Origin: Blastomyces gilchristii SLH14081 | Taxonomy: Eukaryota; Ascomycota; Eurotiomycetes; Onygenales; Ajellomycetaceae | Reading direction: 5' to 3' | Assembly (NCBI RefSeq): GCF_000003855.2 | Contig: NW_003101654.1 | Location: 157,689-187,598 of the forward strand | DNA: 29,910 bases | In this document: positions 9,839 to 20,263 of the stretch, piece by piece | Layout: each line of letters begins with the position of its first letter | How positions within the stretch are numbered: position 1 is the stretch's first letter | Notes under the pieces: model-generated | What the model was told of the DNA's origin: nothing | Seen by the model: the letters and a program-made list of their open reading frames with translations, nothing else | Databases searched by the model: none | Position numbers and translations under genes: made by a program

Positions 9839-11488
9839 TAAGAAAAGAAAAGAAGATAACTCAAGAGATAATAAATTAATAATGAACTGTAAGAGTTAAC
9901 TGTAAAAAGATAAATATTATCATATATATCTTATCTCTTTTTCATATATCATACATTTAATCTATTTTCAACATCATGTCAACTGAAGAAAAAATGTTAG
10001 AAATAAAGAAAATCTCAAAACTGAAGATCTGTAAGAAATTTAAGAGTTGTAAGCTGCTCTTATAATAATGCTGTGTATGTCTCTGATTTCTCTACTACTC
10101 TGTATATAACATTAATATCATTTATCACAAGATTGACTGAAATATCAATATAGAAATGTGTACATATGTGTGTAGAAAAATTGAAGAAGAGTGCAGAACC
10201 TGCAAAATTAGAAGTCAGAATAGAGACAGTGAAGTTGAAAGAATTGAAAGAAGAAGAGAGTACAGAATCAGATGAATAACAGTAAGAGTTATCTGAGATT
10301 AAACACTTATAACTCAGTGTGCACACAACCTTCTCTGCAGAGAAGAGAGAGAGAATAATAAGAGAAGCTTGAGAGTAAGAGAGAGTAGTCTCAGCAGTAT
10401 TATCATGTTCAGAGATTAAAATGATCTCTGATGCTGAAGCAACTAAGAATTATTTTTAGTATATAAAACTACAAAATCAGAGATGAGAACAGTTACTAAA
10501 TAAACACTTACTGATCTTAGAGTTGTATGCATAATTACAACACACGCAAGGCTTCTCGGAAAGAGAGAGAGAGACACAGAGAAATACAGAAAGCAGAACT
10601 CTAGAGATTATTAAAAAGAATGAAGGTGTATATAGTGAAAAACATAATTTATCAAGCCTATACAACATCTCTTTGAAAGGAGAAGAGCTGATAATAAAAG
10701 CAGAAGCAGCAGCAGAGACAGAAGAAGTAGAAGTAGCAGAAGGTGAAGTAGCAGAAAGTAAGAGTTGCAGAAACAGAGATAGTGAGAGCAGAAGAATCAG
10801 TCACAGAGACAAGTGTAGAAGATTAAAACAGAGTAGCAGAGAAAGAAACAAAGAGAGTAGAGAGAAACACAGAAGCCTCAGTTACATATAATATAGATAA
10901 TTTCTTCATTATTACATTCTTCAAGTTCTTAATCAATAATTTAACATTGAGATGTTCACTATCATCAGCAAACACAGATCTGTCAATACATGAAAATTCT
11001 ACACAAATAAAAACAAATATATCAGTATCTGTATTTATGTAAAATTATGCCAGAAAATACAATCAGAAGCCTGATGAGAAGAAAAACAGTTAAAAATGTA
11101 TAAAAAGATAAAGAAGATATGTTATTCATAATAGTATATTCTGATAATTATTAACAGATAAACAAGTTCTGATTACATTATATAACATATTATACTTACT
11201 GCTAACAAACTGTCTGATATGAGCACTATAATGACACTTATTATAAGAACAGAGAGTTATCACTAGAAATGCATACAATGTGATAGATGAACAGATTGAA
11301 AAGAGCTTGATAAAGAAAGAGATACAGAAATCTCATATAAGATAATAGCATTTAATAATAATAATGACAGAAATGATAATTGAAGAATGAAAATATTAGT
11401 AAATAAGTAATGTAAAATAGTAAAAGCTTCTCTGAGAAGTGACTTACATTATAGTCACATAATTGTGACTGAATTCAATAAGAGACAT
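9839..11488 (+). other. AT-rich tract, probably the 3' part of Gyp1-L
   Basis: After the Gyp2 target duplication the host sequence resumes. No Gypsy domain is visible. Two weak coding remnants exist on the plus strand. An ATG at 9976 starts a 29-codon piece (S-T-E-E-K-M-L-E-I-K-K). A different frame, ending at TAA 10,277-10,279, reads a charged segment with K-L-K-E-L-K-E-E-E-S-T-E-S-D-E. Around 10,690-10,880 the frames encode Ala/Glu-rich low complexity. A GA run occurs at about 10,561-10,574. Whether these belong to an extra Gyp1 ORF or to another element is unknown. Confidence 0.4.
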
Positions 11489-11656
11489 TGTGATTTAGAA
11501 GAATATACAACTACTGAATAATAATACAGTCACTTCTAAACACACTTACAAATGTAAAGAAGATTATAGCAGTTACTAATTAATTTAGTATAATATATAT
11601 AAGAAGCTGACATACGCCTGTAATTGTATACTAGCTCAAGCAATCTTTGAATCACA
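11489..11656 (+). repeat. Gyp1 LTR (candidate 3' LTR of Gyp1-L)
   Basis: 168-bp sequence starting TGTGATTTAG and ending GAATCACA. It aligns along its whole length with the LTR at 26,048-26,214, with differences dominated by transitions. It contains a TATATAAGAAGC promoter-like core at about 11,597-11,608. The sequence after it does not resemble the start of Gyp1-R, so it is a 3' or solo LTR rather than a 5' LTR. No solo-LTR target duplication is seen in the flanks (GACAT against GAAAG). Confidence 0.75.
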
Positions 11657-12179
11657 GAAAGATAATAATTTATTTTCAATAACTAATTACTAATATATGT
11701 GAGAAGAATTATTATAAGAGAAAATAATCTTCTTTCTTAGCTTAGTTATATTTTTAGTACTAACTCAGATTGAATATTATCAATATATAAAAGTAAATAA
11801 ATAATCTTAATTAATCTCTGTCATATTTCTTGAAATATATTAATATTATGAAAGAGAGTGTTATTAAATTACAATATCAGATAATATTATTAAAAATATA
11901 TTAATATTATAAATATTAATGTTGAAAAAATGTTAATACTTATATATTATAGTGTTGTATAAATTATGATAGTTAAATATACATATATATATTATTTCTA
12001 ATATTGATTACAACTTGTATAATAATTTTTAAAAACTTAAAATTAATTTCAATTATTATTTAACAGCTATTAAGTCTATAACTAACTAATATAGAAAAGA
12101 AAAAAACTTCTTCTACTTATTATCTTTCTTCTCTTTCTTATTCTTCTTATTATTCTTTATAATTTACTTCTCATTCTTA

Positions 12180-12205
12180 TTCTTCTTCTTCTTCTTCTTC
12201 TTCTT
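12180..12205. repeat. (TTC)n microsatellite
   Basis: Uninterrupted TTC repeat within the pyrimidine-rich tract. A (CT)n run lies at about 12,602-12,616. Confidence 0.85.
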
Positions 12206-12989
12206 ATTTAAGATGATAATTATGTTATAATCCCTCTTTATTACCTTCTCAGAGAAGAGTTTTCACTGCTCTTTCTCAGTCAGATTAATCTGTATCTTAA
12301 AATTCTGCATTTTCTGATCTACTGTCTCAGATTTCATCTCAGTAGTAAGCAAATTAGTATGCTCAGAGAGTAGAACTGTCTTCTTAATATTCTGAATTAT
12401 GAAGTGTATTTAAGATCTGAACAAGGTCTTAATCTTCTTCTTCTCTACTAGCTTCTGTTAATCAATTAGAGAACAGAAGTATTATTAAAAATTATTATCT
12501 CTTAATAAATAAAAAACTTATCAGTTTTAACTTCTTTATCTTCTATTTTAATACTCTCTTAATCTTCTTCTACTATTACTTATTTACAGTAATACTCTTC
12601 TTCTCTCTCTCTCTCTTTATCTTAATCTTAAATCATTCTCAGAACTTCTTCTAGTCTTATTACTACTGTATAAGACTCTTTACTATCTTCTTTTTTATTC
12701 TCTTTTATATGATGTTATCTGTATTATTTCTATACTTAGTTCAGCCTAAATTTATCAGAATTATTACTTAAAATCATTATTATTCTACTCTCTTACAGAG
12801 TCTCTTTAAGATATTATAATATATCTTACAATCAGTCTTCTCTTACTTAAACATTTTCTTCTCACTCTTCAATCTGTGATAGTACTTACATGCCTTAATG
12901 ATTCACAGAATCATAGAATATTTAAAGAGAGATAATATAATTAATTTTAATAAGTATTAAGAGAAAGTGAAGGCAGAGAAAACAGGCAG

Positions 12990-13061
12990 TAATAATATAA
13001 TAATAATAGTAATAATAATAATAATAATGATAATAATGATGATGATAATAATCATAATAAT
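12990..13061. repeat. (AAT)n / (GAT)n microsatellite
   Basis: Imperfect trinucleotide array of AAT with interspersed GAT units in AT-rich DNA. Confidence 0.85.
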
Positions 13062-14080
13062 AAAAGAGAGAGTGTATTGAAATATACTATTAACTTATCA
13101 AATATAAAGAGATTTAAAGAAAATATTAATAGCTTTCAGAGATGTACAGAAACAGCTACAGTATTATATAGTAATATTATCTTCATTTAATATATACACT
13201 ATTGATATTCTTTATATACAGTTATTATATAAGCTATATTAGAAATACATGCAGAAAACAGATTTTTATTATTAAAGAGAATAATTGCAGTAATTCTCTG
13301 TTTTCATATTATAAAGATAAGTTATTCTCATTTCTTTCTTCTTTCTTTTCTCTTCTTCAATCAATCACTAATTTCAAGCTGATATGAAAACTATTAAAAC
13401 ACTCTCAGAAACTCTTAAATTAAAAAGTATAAATTAATTCAATTTTAAATGTAGAAGAAATTAAATTATCTTCTATAGATCTAATTACTTACTTCTCTCT
13501 TTAATAAAATAATAGTTATATTCTCTCTTTCTCTCAATTAAATAAAATATAATCTGTGAAAAGTAAGTATTATATTAGATTATAATAATCAACACAGTCT
13601 CAGTATAAAGAGCTGTATATATACAGTGTATACTAAACTAAGACACTGTATAAGTTACAAATCAGTGACAGTATTTTAAGAAGAGTTATACAGTATAAGA
13701 AAGCTGTAATTCTTAGTTATATATATAGAGTGAATTACTGCAGTAAGTATATATATATTATATAAAAGTAATACTTTTTAATAATATTCAGTTTTTTAAT
13801 ATTATAAAAATAAAGTCTTTTCTGTTAGATCTGTTTTTATTAAAAGTCAGAGAATTTTATATGTTTTAAGATTATCTTCATACATCTTATCTATAAAATT
13901 AATAAGAGAAATTATTGATTTCAGTATTCTACTCTTAATATTACTTAAGTGATAGTAGAGTTTATTCTGACTATCCTTTTAAGTATATATTTTCTAATTA
14001 TTCACATTTATATAGATATATGCTGATTGGTTATTAAATAATATTAAGATAATAACTTATTACAGTTATATTACTTATAC

Positions 14081-14390
14081 CCTACGAGCGGCATCGGCAT
14101 TAATACGTCCTAGCTCAACTCTCGGATCGAGGAGTGCGGGCTCGCTGGCACGGGATCTTCGTATTCCGTTTCGTTCTGTCTGACCAGGCGCCGAATCCAG
14201 CGCTGTCAGCAAGAGCTAGCAACCGCTAGCAAGGAGCTAAGTTAAATGAGCTGCTTGGCAATGCAAGCCGTGCGCCTCCTTGTGGCTTTACGCGAGTTGT
14301 GAATCTGTGATAGTTCTGACATTTTTATACTAGACGGACGTACAGGTTTAACCTCTCCGCTTCTATTTGTTCAGAAAAAGTTTTCATAAA
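14081..14390. other. GC-normal patch abutting the assembly gap
   Basis: Composition changes abruptly at about 14,080 from CpG-free AT-rich DNA to sequence with many CpG sites. It continues until the run of N. No long frame, tRNA, or rRNA is recognised. It contains a direct GCTAGCAA duplication (GCTAGCAACCGCTAGCAAGG) near 14,215-14,235. It could be an unmutated element end, a small unique island, or a misjoined contig end. Confidence 0.5.
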
Positions 14391-14490
14391 NNNNNNNNNN
14401 NNNNNNNNNNNNNNNNNNNNNNNNNNNNNNNNNNNNNNNNNNNNNNNNNNNNNNNNNNNNNNNNNNNNNNNNNNNNNNNNNNNNNNNNNN
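14391..14490. other. Assembly gap (100 N)
   Basis: Exactly 100 unknown bases, the conventional length for a gap of unknown size. Sequence on the two sides differs sharply in composition, so continuity across it should not be assumed. Confidence 0.99.
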
Positions 14491-14805
14491 GACTTTTTAA
14501 TAAATGAGTACTATATTACAATATTAATATAAGTAAGGAAATAATTCATAAGTCTTATTTAATATTTATTCTTAATAATAAGATTAAAATAAATAAATAT
14601 AATTAAAGAATTCAAATATATATCTTTATCTAAGACTAGATTTTTATTTGAAAAGTGAAATCTGAGATCTTTAATATTTAAAATAATATAATTTAAGATT
14701 AATATAATAAATCCAAATTATGATCAGAAGTAGTACTTTTAAATAATATAATAACTATAAAGTTTGATTCTGATCTCAGACACAGTTTCATAGTCAGTCT
14801 AGTAT
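14491..14805. repeat. AT-rich repeat shared with 25,560-25,740
   Basis: The part at 14,763-14,800 (GATTCTGATCTCAGACACAG and the following AGTCAGTCTA) matches 25,700-25,740 (GATTCTGGTTTCAGACATGG then GGTCAGTCTA), with transition differences. Upstream similarity is weaker. It suggests that a copy of the right-hand AT-rich element lies next to, and is interrupted by, the LINE. Confidence 0.45.
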
Positions 14806-14899
14806 CTTATAGTATCTTAGTAGTATTCTGATAATAATATCTATTAATTATACAGTTACTGAGTAGTATTATAATAAGAATGATATAATTTCTGATAAA

Positions 14900-17790
14900 G
14901 AGTTCAAAGCTGTCAGAAATGAATATTTTTCAGATATTAAAAAAGCTAAAACAGACTGCTGAAATAAATTTCTTGAAGAAGCATAAGAAAAAGAAGTTTT
15001 TAAAGCTTTTAACTATACTAAAACAAGAAGTGTAGCAAATCTTCTAATCTTAGAATATGAGTTTCAGAATGAATCATATACAGCAAACTCTTTTGAGAAA
15101 AAATATCAAACTTTTATAAGAACTCTCTTTCAAAACTCATCAGATTCAGATTCAGAGAAAGAGAATATATCACTTCTCAACTATATTGATGAAAATGACT
15201 GGGAATGATTTAATTGTACTCAAGATAAATTAGAGTCAGCTATCTTCTCAAGTTCAGTTAAGACTGCTGCAGAACCTGATTCAATTAATCACTTAATTAT
15301 TCAAAATATATACTTCTACTTAAAGAATGAATATTTTGAGCTCTTTTTCAATCTCTTAAAAAATGAATATTATTCTGAATGCTGAAGAGAAGTCACTGAA
15401 GTGATTCTTGTAAAATTTAATAGAAAAACTTTAATTTCTAAGTTATATAGAGTAATATCTCTATTGAACTATCTAGAAAAGGTTTTAGAAAAGATAATAG
15501 CTACTCAACTATCTTTTATAAGCTCTATCAGTAATTCTCTTTTATTCAGTGAATAAATAAGAGATAGAAAACAGTGTTCTGTAATTAACACTGTTCTCTC
15601 AGTTATTTATAATATTCAAATAGCAAAGTATGAAGATCTGATCTCAACTGCAGTTTTTATTGATATAAAAGAAGCATTTAATTATGTTTCAAAGTCAAAG
15701 TTAATTCAGATATTAAAGATATTAAAACTGTCACTTTCTCTAATAAAATAAGTTAACTGTTTTATATTTAAAAGAATTATATAACTTTTCTTTAATAAAA
15801 TAAAATAAGACAAGACTGAGATAAAAATAGAAGTACTGTAAGAATCTTCAATCTCACTTATTTTATTTACAATATACACTGTATATCTATTCAAAAATAG
15901 AAATATGAGAATAGTGTAATCTCTGAGTTATATGAATAATATTGATCTAGTCTACAGCTTAAAAAATATCAAAGAGAATTTAAAAGTAATTAAAGAAGCT
16001 GCAAAGAAAATCTTTATTAAAGCAGATATCAATCAAATTTAATTTAATATGAATAAAACTGAGTTAATTCATTTCTTTTCTAGATTCAATAACAAAGAAC
16101 TATCTCTAACTCTTTTAAATAGAGAGATTAAACTCAGTGTAAATATTAAATAATTAGAAGTATGATTAAACTTCAAGTTGAATTTTAAATATTATATTTA
16201 ACAAAGAACTGTCAAGATAGAAAGACTATTAAATAATATAATCAGACTATCAAATACAGAGAGAGATCTATTCTTCCAGACTATAAGACAGTTATATATA
16301 GCCTGTATTACATCAGTAGCTGATTATGAAGTTCAAGTTTAATAAAATAATCAAGAGAATTTCACTGAACTTTTTCAAAGTCTGTAAAACAGAGTCTTGA
16401 GAAGAATTCTGAGAGTATTCAAATCATCTTCTATTAAAGCAATAAAAATTGAAGCTTCAATTTCTTCTTCTACTATTAGATTTAAAAAGACCTGTATAAA
16501 CTATACTCTGAGAGTTATAAAGATAAGCTTAAATTATATAATCAGAGAAAGAGTCTCTTCTTTATTTTCATTAATTAACTCTGAAAATGAACTGAATTGA
16601 AATAGATTTCTTGATTGAAATGAAAATAATTCTTTAAAGAAAATGTCTTCTTAACTGTACAGACTATACTCTCTGATTAAAAATCAATTTTTCTCTTTAA
16701 ATATTGAAAAAGTTTATCATGAGAAGTTATCTCTCTGAAGAGAAAAGCTTGAATCTCTTATAGACTTATAAATAAGTGAACTATTAAAAGAGAAAGAATA
16801 TAAACAGTATTTAAAGAGAATTTTTACAATTAATATAAAAGACTCTATTCTGATTTATTCAGATCACTTAAAAAATGAGAATTTGAATAAATTAGACACA
16901 GACATTACTTATACTAAAGATAATATTAATTTTATCTCAGATTTCTGAAATCTAGACTGTGAATCTGAAGTCTTTGATACTGAACTATTTATAATAGTGA
17001 AAGCTTTTAAACTCATTGAAATAAAATCTTATAAAAGAGAAAATAGTTTAAAAGAGATATAAATATTCTCTGATAGTCAAGCTACTTTAAAAAGACTTAG
17101 AAATAGTCAGATTTATAATAATTAAATAAATCTTGAACTGATCTTACACTCTGTTTTAAAAATTCAAAAGAGAAGAATATTAAAGCTGATAATTCATCTA
17201 CACTGAGTTTCTACTTATATGAATATTTATGATAATGAATTGACTGATTCAGCTGTAAAAAAGAGTGTAGAATTAAGCAGATCTATTCAAAAAATTATAT
17301 TCTGATCTTTTATAAAGAGAAAAATAAAAGAATCTTATTTAGATAAGTGAAATGAAAGCTGACAGAAATAAAAGAAGAGTATATATTATTCAAGATTTAA
17401 AATAAAACTCAAGTGAAAATCTTATTTAATTAAATATAAAAAGAAAATATTCTCATCTATAATACAGCTGAAACTAGAATATAACTATTTTAAATCTTAT
17501 ATATAAAGATTTAATAATAGATTTGACTCAATAGAATACTTATTCTGCAATGTAAATAAGAATTCTGAGTATATTATAATGTACTGTGTATTATACAATA
17601 GTCTCAGAGTCAGATTGAAAGAGAAATATAATCTAAATTAATTAAATATAAGATTCTTATTCTTAACTGAGACAGAAATTAAATACTTAATAGACTTTTT
17701 ATCAGAAACTTAAGCAGTTATAAGAAAATGACTAAATTCAGAATTATCTGAATATGAAGAGAAGAAAATCAATCAGATATAATCTGTTAA
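14900..17790 (+). pseudogene. LINE ORF2: reverse transcriptase and RNase H (broken)
   Basis: The pre-RT block reads K-A-V-R-N-E-Y-F-S-D-I-K-K-A-K-T-D-C. The RT starts near 15,260 (A-E-P-D-S-I-N-H-L, from PGPDGIxxxL) and passes through R-D-R-K-Q-C-S-V and F-I-D-I-K-E-A-F-N. The catalytic box is at 15,929-15,940, where Y-x-D-D has become Y-M-N-N. RNase H is visible near 16,970-17,280, with D-T-E-L, S-D-S-Q-A-T-L-K-R-L and D-N-E-L-T-D-S-A. A C-terminal cluster near 17,545-17,600 has L-F-C-N and Y-C-V-L-Y, the C-terminal Cys motif of such LINEs. About 40 in-frame stops, mostly TGA/TAA. Confidence 0.8.
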
Positions 17791-18132
17791 AACAGTTATA
17801 TACTATCTTTTAATAATTTATTTTATTACAGTCTCTTTTTACTTTATCTTTTTCTTTCAATTTCTTTCTATCTATCTATTTAATATGTCTATCTTTAAGA
17901 CTGTATTCTCTTTTTCTTTATCATAATATTATTAAATAATTTCAAAGTATCAGAAGATGTTAAAACACTGTAATTTATAAACAGTTTTTATATTCTGAGC
18001 TGGAATTTTCTGATTTTATATATCTGAAATTGATGAATGTATAATAGTTAACTTTACAGATATAGAAAAAACTCTGAGAACTAAAAGTTCTTAGATAGAT
18101 GTTATAGTCTCTAACTGTATACATCTATAATT

Positions 18133-18154
18133 AAAGAATAATAATAATAATAAG
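18133..18154 (+). repeat. LINE 3' tail (TAA)n
   Basis: Terminal AAAGAATAATAATAATAATA array at the 3' end of the LINE. The SINE at 2611-2980 ends in the same AAGAATAATAATAATAATAA series. No target duplication could be assigned for the LINE because its 5' end is uncertain. Confidence 0.6.
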
Positions 18155-18230
18155 TAGTATTATAATAATATTAGAAAGTTCTACATTATCTTAATACTAT
18201 CTTGATATTTAATATTCAGTAATGTGTTGC

Positions 18231-18336
18231 TGAATATAATGATGAAACATGTGTTATGATTGGCAACACATGACACAGGTGAAATGATGGATTCACAGTG
18301 TAATCACTGTAAATTAACTCTATGTTCTTCCCATAT
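18231..18336 (+). repeat. 106-bp repeat, inverted partner at 25,873-25,984
   Basis: The reverse complement of 25,873-25,984 aligns from the AATATAATGATGAAACATG region to TTCTTCCCATAT, with mostly C/T and G/A differences and a 4-bp gap (GTAC missing here). This copy has lost all the CpG sites retained by the right copy. The core holds a palindromic ACAGTG-TAAT-CACTGT. It lies between the LINE tail and the first gene. It could be a MITE or a fragment of a larger element. Confidence 0.75.
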
Positions 18337-18567
18337 GGTTCTCTACATGATGAATTGAAATTGTTCTCAATGTAGTTTAGCTTATGACCTATTTCATACT
18401 AGCCTGATCACACGACTGACTGATCGTTAATTCAGTGGTAAAACAGCACAATCTTTTCCTGGCGGCGGCAAATTGCGGAGATAACGCCGCCCCGACAAAC
18501 TTCCCGCAGACAACCTTCTACATCCAGAACGACTGTGTCCCTTGCCATGTAGGAAGCAACCTTCGGA
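18337..18567 (+). promoter_or_regulatory. Upstream region of the 319-aa gene
   Basis: Composition rises to the gene-island level at about 18,430. The gene therefore has only about 230 bp between its start codon and the repeat. No TATA box or recognisable transcription factor site stands out. Confidence 0.3.
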
Positions 18568-19527
18568 ATGGCCTCTCCCAACCACCCTGACCCGCTGCCA
18601 CCACCTGTATCAGAGCCATTCTGTGGTCCCAAGCCGACACATTCACAGGACAATACCCCTGGGACGGCGGATGAAGATGGTGGACAGCTTCAACAAAACA
18701 TTCACCCCTTTGATTTCCGCCAGTCGCCTTTCCGTCCGTTCTTCACGGTCATACAAGACGCTCACTCATCGGAATACCACCACCCCACCGTGCACTACAT
18801 ATTCTCGGACGACGATACAGACTTGATAACGGAAGCTGCCCTGCGTGCTCTGGAAGCTGGCCAGGGGACTAACGCTTTACGGGGTTCAAGCAATGCGCAT
18901 CTGAGAGAAGTAGATGAAGATGAGCAATCAGGGGCACATACCAAAACTTCCTCGCTGCCTCCCCCAGTGCCTGGTGTACAAGAACACTACATAGTCGTCG
19001 ACATACATCCGTCTCATATCGACGCTGCTCGGAATCATCTTGCGGAATCCTCAAATATCAATACAAGAGATCCATCCAACTCTACGGAGGGCCTAGGACC
19101 CACCTCTGCAGCCTCCCCACCTACCAACGAGACCTTACAACCCCCGTACCCCTTTACCATATCCTCCGCCCACAGTCTAAGTCCGTCCTGGCAAATCCTC
19201 AATAGCCGTCTTTGCACAGCGCGCACTTTCGATTCGTCCACAAACAGCCCTACGGCCGCCTCGGCCTCAGCAAACAACCGCCCCTCGTCCCCGGTTGGCG
19301 GCCTGATGCTTGAGATAGAAGGCACTTCTGGTGTCGGTTTTACCTCGTCTCTTCACCGCTCCCAGGACCACCAGCATCGCTTGGAAGAGATGATGGAACA
19401 GTTTGAGAAGCGGATGGAAGAGTTGCGGCAGATTATTGCAGCGGGAGAAGTCTATCTCGACGGCACGGGTCGGTATGAGGAGTCGGGCGGGATAGAAGCT
19501 GGGACCGGGCTGGAGGAGGGGGTTTGA
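18568..19527 (+). CDS. Hypothetical protein, 319 aa, probably fungal-conserved
   Basis: Intronless frame with normal GC and no stops, ATG in a good context (GGAATGGCC), ending TGA at 19,525-19,527. I do not recognise a named family. The N terminus (1-50) is Pro/Ser-rich and likely disordered. Four short hydrophobic or conserved-looking blocks stand out: F-F-T-V-I-Q-D-A-H to Y-I-F-S-D-D-D-T-D (58-85) with an Ala/Leu helix to about 99; H-Y-I-V-V-D-I-H-P (140-148); S-P-S-W-Q-I-L-N-S-R (205-214); and L-M-L-E-I-E-G (246-252). These are separated by Ser/Pro/Thr-rich linkers. A coiled coil lies at 268-294 (R-L-E-E-M-M-E-Q-F-E-K-R-M-E-E-L). There is no signal peptide or membrane segment, so a soluble, scaffold-like protein is plausible (inference). 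It is convergent with the kinesin gene. An alternative start upstream is unlikely, because the frame is short and poor there. Confidence 0.8.
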   Translation: MASPNHPDPLPPPVSEPFCGPKPTHSQDNTPGTADEDGGQLQQNIHPFDFRQSPFRPFFTVIQDAHSSEYHHPTVHYIFSDDDTDLITEAALRALEAGQGTNALRGSSNAHLREVDEDEQSGAHTKTSSLPPPVPGVQEHYIVVDIHPSHIDAARNHLAESSNINTRDPSNSTEGLGPTSAASPPTNETLQPPYPFTISSAHSLSPSWQILNSRLCTARTFDSSTNSPTAASASANNRPSSPVGGLMLEIEGTSGVGFTSSLHRSQDHQHRLEEMMEQFEKRMEELRQIIAAGEVYLDGTGRYEESGGIEAGTGLEEGV

Positions 19528-20263
19528 GGAGTGATATGGAGCCAACTGTTTATATTCCGCGGTGGAGCGACCCTGGAGGGGTTCATGGGCAGCGAAGCAA
19601 GTCATTTTCAGGCTTGGACGAGTCCCCATATAGTTTTCGATTATGTTACTATCACGACGTCTCTTTTATTTTGCACTGATTTATAGCGTGGCCAATAGGT
19701 GGTTTTATTTACTTATCCTAACTTAGACTACAGGAGGCGTTTGATATGGGAAGATTTCTGGTTAATTGAATGTTGTTTTAATTTCGATATGCTTCTCCTC
19801 CCTGTTGTTTGACCTGCATTGGAGATGTAAATATTTAGAACCACGGTTTAGATTGGATAAATATAATGCACTTCATTTCAATCCTCCGCAGAGCTCATTA
19901 TAAATCTGGGGGACGTCATCCGATAATATCTAGGAGTCAATTATTATAGTAGTTATTGAAGGAATTCACGAATGCAACCGACGCGGGAATACTAGATAAA
20001 ATTTACTTGAGAAGTGAGGACAACATGACAATTCTCTGCATAATCGTCTCGCCAATGATACCCAATGACGCCTACTGACTCCCGTGACAGATTGTAAAGC
20101 AGAAAAGCAACAAAGAATCCCCGAGAATCTAAGTACTACACAGAGGTTAAAACCAAATGAAAGGGGACAGAAAGAATGAAAGGTAAAAGAAAAAAGAAAG
20201 TAAAAGAAAAACAAAAAGGAAAGAATAGAAAAGAAAACTATACTATCCCTGCCAACAATGAAA
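19528..20263. other. Convergent intergenic region
   Basis: 736 bp between the stop codons of two convergent genes, presumably holding both 3' UTRs. Moderate AT content, no repeat signature. The 82-codon minus frame at 19,966-20,214 is low-complexity Phe/Ser and looks like chance. A purine-rich stretch (AAAGAAAAAC type, about 20,160-20,240) lies just downstream of the kinesin stop. Confidence 0.5.

Larger units (their letters stand above)
815..11656 (+). mobile_element. Ty3/Gypsy element Gyp1-L, interrupted and hypermutated
   Basis: Plus-strand LTR retrotransposon of the Ty3/Gypsy order. RT end, RNase H, integrase core and integrase C-terminal domain can be read in sequence between 815 and about 3400. 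It is the same family as Gyp1-R (29,250-29,837 aligns with about 815-1400 here). It is split by a SINE (2611-2980) and by a complete minus-strand Gypsy element (3952-9833 plus its 5-bp target duplication). The 168-bp LTR at 11,489-11,656 matches the 5' LTR of Gyp1-R and is the best candidate for this element's 3' LTR. The 5' part lies outside the window or was lost at about 815. That 9839-11,488 belongs to this element is inference; no Gypsy domain is visible there. Confidence 0.7.
11657..14080. other. AT-rich, pyrimidine-biased tract without recognisable genes
   Basis: Long AT-rich stretch. From about 12,100 to 12,900 the plus strand is strongly pyrimidine-rich. The minus strand between about 12,435 and 12,190 reads a Lys/Glu-rich, coiled-coil-like frame with only two stops (L-L-S-E-H-T-N-L-L-T-T-E-M-K-S), then a Lys run. 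It resembles in style the C-terminal tails of fungal pogo-type transposases, but no DDE domain is visible upstream, so the family is unassigned. The 61-codon plus-strand frame at 13,202 looks like chance. Confidence 0.35.
14806..18154 (+). mobile_element. Tad-like LINE (non-LTR retrotransposon), hypermutated, 5' truncated
   Basis: Plus-strand non-LTR retrotransposon. From about 14,900 it encodes the pre-RT region, RT, an RNase H domain and a Cys-rich C terminus, then a 3' UTR ending in a (TAA)n tail at 18,135-18,154. The presence of RNase H and the pre-RT sequence recall the Tad1/I-type fungal LINEs. No AP-endonuclease or ORF1 is readable upstream, so it is either 5' truncated, as is typical for LINEs, or cut by the gap at 14,391-14,490. 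Its 5' limit is approximate. Many stops make it inactive. Confidence 0.8.

Noticed and set aside
10477..10668. 63-codon minus-strand frame with Phe/Leu/Ser-rich sequence resembling a membrane segment
   Set aside because: It lies in mutated AT-rich transposon DNA opposite purine-rich low complexity; the hydrophobic look follows from the base bias.
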